NCBI GenBank assembly: GCA_020346605.1
Contig: CP070784.1
Coordinates: 1,051,947-1,115,946 of the forward strand
DNA: 64,000 bases
Origin: Candidatus Bathyarchaeota archaeon
GTDB taxonomy: Archaea > Thermoproteota > Bathyarchaeia > TCS64
Direction: 5' to 3'
The notes under the pieces are model-generated. The model had not been told where the DNA came from and ran no database searches. It was given only the letters and a program-made list of their open reading frames with translations. Below, one piece after another: positions 59,963 to 64,000 of this stretch. Each line of letters opens with the position of its first letter. The first letter of the stretch is position 1. The translations under genes and the position numbers were made by a program.

Positions 59963-60670
59963 GTGCGAGCTGATATGCCGGGTGGAGTATCGCTGGGTGA
60001 CCTTCCCTTGATGCTGCTCTGCTACGGGTACGTGCTCTCCATGATCCTGGCCTCGGACCGGCTGCCCGGTGTTTCACGGAAGGCCTCAAGGAAGTTCCTC
60101 CATGCCATGATTGGAAATCTCGTCTTCGCGGTCCCCTTCTTCTCATGGGCTTTAAGCGCCAGCCTTGTGGCGGTCCCCTTCGTTCTCATAACGTTCTTTG
60201 CCTCCCCTTTCTCCCCGTTCCATGGCATAAAGGCGAGGCTGGGGAGGCTGTCTGACCTGACAGAGGAGGGGCACCACTTGGGCCCCACCCTGTACTCTGC
60301 TTCGTATTCGCTACTGGCTTTTCTCTTCTCCTCGAGGCCCCACGTCATGGCAGTGGGGGTCCTCCCCATGGCCTACGGGGACAGCTTCGCCGCTTTGGTG
60401 GGCGAGAAGTACGGCAGGAAAAGGCTCGCCAACGGTAAGAGCGTTGAGGGTTCAGTGGCCATGTTCCTGGTCAGCCTGTTCAGCGTCTTGGCTGGTCTAG
60501 CTTTCTTCTCGTCCATCTACAACTTCTCTCCGATGGAGAAGATGCTGCCCGCCCTGGTGACCTCCGCGCTTGTGACAGCGGTGGAGGCGATCTCTCCGCG
60601 AGGCCTTGACAACCTAGGAGTCCCGCTGCTGGGATCTGTGGTGTTCCTTTTGCTGGAGGGGTGGCTCTGA
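59963..60670 (+). CDS. Polyprenol/dolichol kinase-like membrane protein
   Basis: The 235-aa protein has 6-7 membrane helices. It carries the motifs of the CTP-dependent dolichol/phytol kinase family: SRKASRKFLHAMIGN, YGDSFAALVGEKYGRKRL, and GKSVEGSVAMFLVS. It would phosphorylate polyprenol or a similar lipid alcohol with CTP. The start may be the GTG at 59963 or the ATG at 59975. The kinase gene that follows begins 2 bp after its stop. Confidence 0.78.
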   Translation: MRADMPGGVSLGDLPLMLLCYGYVLSMILASDRLPGVSRKASRKFLHAMIGNLVFAVPFFSWALSASLVAVPFVLITFFASPFSPFHGIKARLGRLSDLTEEGHHLGPTLYSASYSLLAFLFSSRPHVMAVGVLPMAYGDSFAALVGEKYGRKRLANGKSVEGSVAMFLVSLFSVLAGLAFFSSIYNFSPMEKMLPALVTSALVTAVEAISPRGLDNLGVPLLGSVVFLLLEGWL

Positions 60671-60672
60671 GG

Positions 60673-61236
60673 ATGGTCTTCGTTGTCTTCGAGGGGCTCG
60701 ACGCATCTGGGAAGAGCACCCAGGCCAGGGGACTGAAGGAGTTCCTAAGCGCTCGCGGGAGGACGGTGTACCTACGCTACCACCCGTCGGACGACTGCTG
60801 GTCGGGCGTCATGGTGAGGCGCTTCCTCCTCTCCCAGGGCAGGAGCGCCCACGTCGCCGCGGCCTTGTTCTACATCCTCGACGTGCTGCGCTCCGTGGTC
60901 GCCTCTCCCTGGTGGCTCTACGACTACGTAGTCTTCGTCAGATACCTGATGGGCACGGCCTACCTCCCCTCCCCCTTGGACAGGTTCGCGTACCACTTCT
61001 TCGAAGCTCTCCTGCCAAGGCCGCACCTGACCTTCTTCCTAGATGTGGACCCGGAGGAGGCCTACAGGAGGGTCGTGGATGGTCGCGAGGAGCAGGAGAT
61101 GTTTGAGACCCTCGAGCAGCTCAGGAAGATCGGGGGCAAGGCTCTCGAGCAGGCTCGGCTCAACGGTTGGACGGTCGTTGACGCGAACCAGTCGGAGGAG
61201 GAAGTTAGCAGTCGGATTCTGGTATACTTCACTTAG
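60673..61236 (+). CDS. Thymidylate kinase-like P-loop kinase
   Basis: The 187-aa protein begins MVFVVFEGLDASGKSTQARG (Walker A GLDASGKST). It later has FVRYLMGTAYLPSPLDRFAY and FFLDVDPEEAYRRVVDGRE, followed by a C-terminal DANQSEEEV. This is the thymidylate kinase fold. The usual DRY/DRS motif is divergent, and CTP-dependent lipid kinase neighbours leave open another nucleotide or lipid substrate. The ATG at 60673, 2 bp after the previous stop, is preferred to the GTG at 60661. Confidence 0.78.
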   Translation: MVFVVFEGLDASGKSTQARGLKEFLSARGRTVYLRYHPSDDCWSGVMVRRFLLSQGRSAHVAAALFYILDVLRSVVASPWWLYDYVVFVRYLMGTAYLPSPLDRFAYHFFEALLPRPHLTFFLDVDPEEAYRRVVDGREEQEMFETLEQLRKIGGKALEQARLNGWTVVDANQSEEEVSSRILVYFT

Positions 61237-62444
61237 TTGTCCGCTTTCAAACTAGCGTCTCCTTCTTTGATGGAGAGCACAAGCCCGATGACGATGATTA
61301 GGCTCGCTAGGTGCACGAGCAGGGGGGCCTTGAACCCGTAGCGGGTGTAGATCAGCCCTCCCAGCCAGGGCGCTGGGATGCCCGATATCTTGGCGTAGGC
61401 GTCGATCTTGCCCATCACCGTGGAGAGCCTGCCCCTGGGTACCCTCTCGGCGAGGAGGGCCATCCAGGCCGGGATCCAGAAGGCGGGGTCCAGGGCACTG
61501 GTCACCTGGAAGAACAGGAAGGCCCCGAAGCTCCTGAAGACGAGGAAGCCGACGACCGTGGTCAGCGACATGGCGCAGGAGGCGAGGAGCATCGGCTTTC
61601 TACCCCACCGATCCGAGATCTTGCCCACAGGTATAGACGCCAGCCCCCAGGTGAGGTTGAACGCCGTGGAGAGCAGCCCGAGCTGCAAGTCGGTGAACCC
61701 GTAGTTGTCGACTAGGGTGCCGTAGAAGAGGGAGTAACCTGTTCCGTAGCCCAGGCCTAGGATCAGGAAGATCAGGTAGAGCCGCCCAATCCCCGCCTCC
61801 GGCATGAGGAATCCCCTCAGCCTCTCCATGGGGCTCTCCGACACATCCTCCACGAGCGTGGGGTCCAATGTCTCCTTGAGGAGCAGCGTGAGCAGCAGAA
61901 GCCCTATGGCGTCCCCCACGAAACTCGCGTACAGTATCGGGCTGTATCCTGAGGTGACTGCTATGTAGCCTCCGGCTGAGGCCATCACAGTGTTGGTGAT
62001 CTGGCTTATGGACATCAGCGTGCTGTATGCGGTGGCCATACTCCCGGAGCCCGCGGACTCCGTTATCATGGCGCTCCTCGCCGGATTCCCCACCATGAAG
62101 AGGGAGGAAAAACCCATGAGGAAAGCGAAGGCGACGAGGAAGACGAAGTCTCCCGAGATGATCAGGGCTGCCATGGCGAGCACTCGGCAGGCGTGGGAGA
62201 CCAGTATCACGGGTTTGCGTCCGTACCTATCCGAGAGGACGCCCCAGATGATGAGCCCGGAGGCGGTGCTCAGATTCATCACGCTCTGGATGACGCCGAG
62301 GCCGACGACGCTCATCCCCCTGTGCAGTATATACGGCTGCCAGACCACGAAGAACATGCCGAAGCCCAACTGGCTGATCAGGGTCTGGACCGCCATGACC
62401 CGCACGTTACCCTCTAGGGCGAGAAACTTACCGATGGACCTCAA
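61233..62444 (-). CDS. Major facilitator superfamily transporter
   Basis: The 403-aa protein has 12 predicted helices. The MFS loop motif GVLSDRYGRKPVILVSHACR is near residue 70, and GKISDRWGRKPMLLASCAM is in the second half. The substrate is unknown. It is distantly similar to the MFS gene at 1039. The start is a TTG at 62444, with TTTTTATTC about 40 nt upstream. Its end overlaps the kinase gene by 4 bp. Confidence 0.85.
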   Translation of the reverse strand: MRSIGKFLALEGNVRVMAVQTLISQLGFGMFFVVWQPYILHRGMSVVGLGVIQSVMNLSTASGLIIWGVLSDRYGRKPVILVSHACRVLAMAALIISGDFVFLVAFAFLMGFSSLFMVGNPARSAMITESAGSGSMATAYSTLMSISQITNTVMASAGGYIAVTSGYSPILYASFVGDAIGLLLLTLLLKETLDPTLVEDVSESPMERLRGFLMPEAGIGRLYLIFLILGLGYGTGYSLFYGTLVDNYGFTDLQLGLLSTAFNLTWGLASIPVGKISDRWGRKPMLLASCAMSLTTVVGFLVFRSFGAFLFFQVTSALDPAFWIPAWMALLAERVPRGRLSTVMGKIDAYAKISGIPAPWLGGLIYTRYGFKAPLLVHLASLIIVIGLVLSIKEGDASLKADN

Positions 62445-62616
62445 AGGCGTGGCTCCGGATACGGTATGGAAGCCGCGAGAAGAATAAAAATGTAGGCGAA
62501 ACCGCGTCTGTTTACATCAACGGATCGACCGCCATCCACTTGAAGACGCTGGGACTATTCTGGGACCACGTGGAGGCTAGAAGGTGCACGAACTTCTTCG
62601 TCGCCATCTGTGACTG

Positions 62617-64000
62617 CTACTGAGCCGCTCGACTCCGCCACGCGTCGCTCCTGTAGACGATCCTACCGTCGACTACTGTCATCAGTGTCCTCACGTCCTT
62701 GAGCTCCTCATGCGGCATGGTGAGCGGGTCGCCGTCCAGGACCACCATGTCGGCGAGCTTCCCCGGCTCGATGCTCCCCTTCAAGTCCTCCTCCCAGGCC
62801 GCGTGGGCACCGTCCACAGTGTACGCCCTTATCGCCTCCATCGGCGTAATCCCCTCTCCGGCGTAGAGGGTGTCGCCGCTGCTCGTCTTCCTGGTGACGA
62901 GGCTGTATATGCCGAGCCACGGGTTGGGTGAGCAGACGGGGCAGTCGCTATGGGCTGGGGCCGGGATTCCCTGGTCGATCAGGGTCCTGTGGGGCCACAT
63001 CCACCGCATCTGCTCCTCACCCCTGTTCGCCTTGTAGGCGTCCCCCAGGTCGTGGAGGAAGCCGTTGGCGGAGGCGTCGATCACTCCCAGCTCCTTGAGC
63101 CGCCTCTGGATGGGCGGAGGAACATAGCAGCAGTGCTCGATCCTGTGCCTGTGGTCCTCCCTCGGCTGTTCTCTCAGGGCTGCTTCGATGGCGTCCAATG
63201 CCCTGTCGATGCCTCGGTCGCCGATTCCGTCGAGGCCTATTCGGATTCCGGCCCTGTGGGCGCGTGTCACCCTGTCGGTGATATCCTCCTGGTCGTAGAG
63301 CAGGATGCCATAGTTGTCGGGCTCACCGACGTAGGGGTCGTAGTAGGCTGCGGTCCTCCCGCTGGTGCTGGTGTCGAAGACCCATTCGACCTCGGTGAGC
63401 TTCAGCCAGTCGTCGCCGAAGGGGGTCTGGATGCCTGCGGCGATCAGGGACTCCAGCATCCCCTCCTCCCTGCCCGAGGCGTGGACGCAGACCCTGAGCT
63501 TGAGTTCCTCGTCCTTCCTGAGCCGCTGCATCGCCTTGAACTCGGTGGAGTCGGTCATGGAGGCGTGGATGGTGGTGAGCCCCAGGCCTATGAACTCGTC
63601 GAAGACGTGCTTCAGTCCCTCGACGAACTCATCGACCGTATACGACGGGAACATCCCGGAGACCAGGTCCTTGGCGCTCTCCCTCAGGACTCCCGTCGGC
63701 TCGCCGTCCTCGTCCCTGTCGATCTTGCCGTGGGGCGGATCCGGGGTGTTCACTGTGATCCCCGCTGCCTCCAAAGCTAGGCTGTTCGCGACCCCGATGT
63801 GACCGTCCCTCCTCTGGATGTAGAGGGGATTCTCGGGTGTGACGCCGTCCAGCTCCCTGCGGCTCGGGTAGCGGCCCAGCTTCACGTCGTCCAGCGCGTA
63901 CCCCAGTATCCACCTGCCGGCGGGGGTCGCGTCCGCCTTCTCCTTGACCCTCTCCAGCAGCTTCTCCATCGACTCCACGTCTGGCCCGCACTTGACGCCC
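62617..64000 (-). CDS. Amidohydrolase family protein (YtcJ-like), partial
   Basis: The frame is open through the right edge of the window, and the N-terminus with the HxH metal motif lies beyond it. The visible 460 residues contain RRDGHIGVANSLALEAAGIT, GLGLTTIHASMTD, HRHRIEHCCYVPPPIQRRL, the active-site Asp in PAPAHSDCPVCSPNP, and KGSIEPGKLADMVVLDGDP at the end. These identify the YtcJ-type metal-dependent amidohydrolases. The substrate is unknown. Confidence 0.85.
   Translation of the reverse strand, partial: GVKCGPDVESMEKLLERVKEKADATPAGRWILGYALDDVKLGRYPSRRELDGVTPENPLYIQRRDGHIGVANSLALEAAGITVNTPDPPHGKIDRDEDGEPTGVLRESAKDLVSGMFPSYTVDEFVEGLKHVFDEFIGLGLTTIHASMTDSTEFKAMQRLRKDEELKLRVCVHASGREEGMLESLIAAGIQTPFGDDWLKLTEVEWVFDTSTSGRTAAYYDPYVGEPDNYGILLYDQEDITDRVTRAHRAGIRIGLDGIGDRGIDRALDAIEAALREQPREDHRHRIEHCCYVPPPIQRRLKELGVIDASANGFLHDLGDAYKANRGEEQMRWMWPHRTLIDQGIPAPAHSDCPVCSPNPWLGIYSLVTRKTSSGDTLYAGEGITPMEAIRAYTVDGAHAAWEEDLKGSIEPGKLADMVVLDGDPLTMPHEELKDVRTLMTVVDGRIVYRSDAWRSRAAQ

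Noticed and set aside
62515-62623. Plus-strand frame ending FFVAICDCY upstream of the MFS gene
   Set aside because: It has no start codon in frame and overlaps the 3' end of the amidohydrolase gene. It might be a relic, but this cannot be supported.
1-64000. CRISPR arrays, rRNA genes, transposase genes or integrases
   Set aside because: I looked for regularly spaced repeats, rRNA core sequences and DDE or tyrosine recombinase motifs and found none.

Overview
The window comes from an archaeal chromosome that is GC-rich in its genes and AT-rich in some intergenic stretches. The support is as follows: TATA-like boxes lie about 25-30 nt before many start codons and the genes look mostly leaderless; GTG and TTG starts are frequent; Mre11/Rad50 overlap by 4 bp; a tRNA-Ser carries a 19-nt intron inside a canonical bulge-helix-bulge motif at position 29/30; and families such as DUF2153, TIGR04076, ComB and a pyruvate-kinase-like COG1751 protein are present. 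A TACK-type lineage such as Bathyarchaeia is my best guess. That placement is inference; no rRNA or other phylogenetic marker beyond SerRS, Mre11/Rad50 and IMPDH is present.

Layout. 0-12.4 kb: a CPBP protease, an MFS transporter, Mre11-Rad50, an AT-richer accessory patch (5.6-7.6 kb), secreted and membrane proteins, and a membrane-bound spermidine-synthase-like protein. 12.4-17.5 kb: a sugar-acid or polyol type cluster (ThuA, two Gfo/Idh/MocA oxidoreductases, a sugar isomerase) flanked by two decayed copies of the same molybdopterin-oxidoreductase N-terminus. 17.5-23.6 kb: an M14 carboxypeptidase, an NhaP antiporter, a cluster of very small Cys-rich or charged genes, TauE/SafE and a ferritin-like protein. 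23.6-26.9 kb: decaying DNA with two broken paralogues of a membrane protein on either side of an intact HpcH/HpaI aldolase. 26.9-36.1 kb: purine biosynthesis (IMPDH and a PurH split into two genes), a D-aminopeptidase, an Fe-S protein and arginine deiminase. 36.4-42.8 kb: a tight five-gene operon of transglutaminase, MoxR ATPase, DUF58 and two membrane proteins. 43-48 kb: cyclophilin, PanE-like reductase, SerRS, ComB and the tRNA-Ser with a nearby copy of its 3' end. 48.2-54.1 kb: a complete peptide ABC transporter whose binding protein is circularly permuted. 54-64 kb: a histidine phosphatase, HtrA, membrane dipeptidase, MTA phosphorylase, polyprenol kinase, thymidylate kinase-like protein, MFS transporter, and an amidohydrolase running off the window.

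Taken together the genes describe a peptide- and amino-acid-using heterotroph (Opp-type transporter, M14/M19/M55 peptidases, arginine deiminase, HtrA, CPBP) with purine synthesis and some sugar-acid metabolism.

The most unusual signals are: (1) the circularly permuted, membrane-anchored ABC binding protein; (2) GC-dinucleotide tracts of 8 nt or more found only outside confidently called genes, two of which sit exactly at frameshifts that one GC unit would repair; (3) the tRNA-Ser intron and the nearby direct repeat of the tRNA 3' end; (4) a 14-residue lysine-rich micro-ORF directly before a zinc-finger protein with an acidic tail. All counts and alignments here were made by eye.
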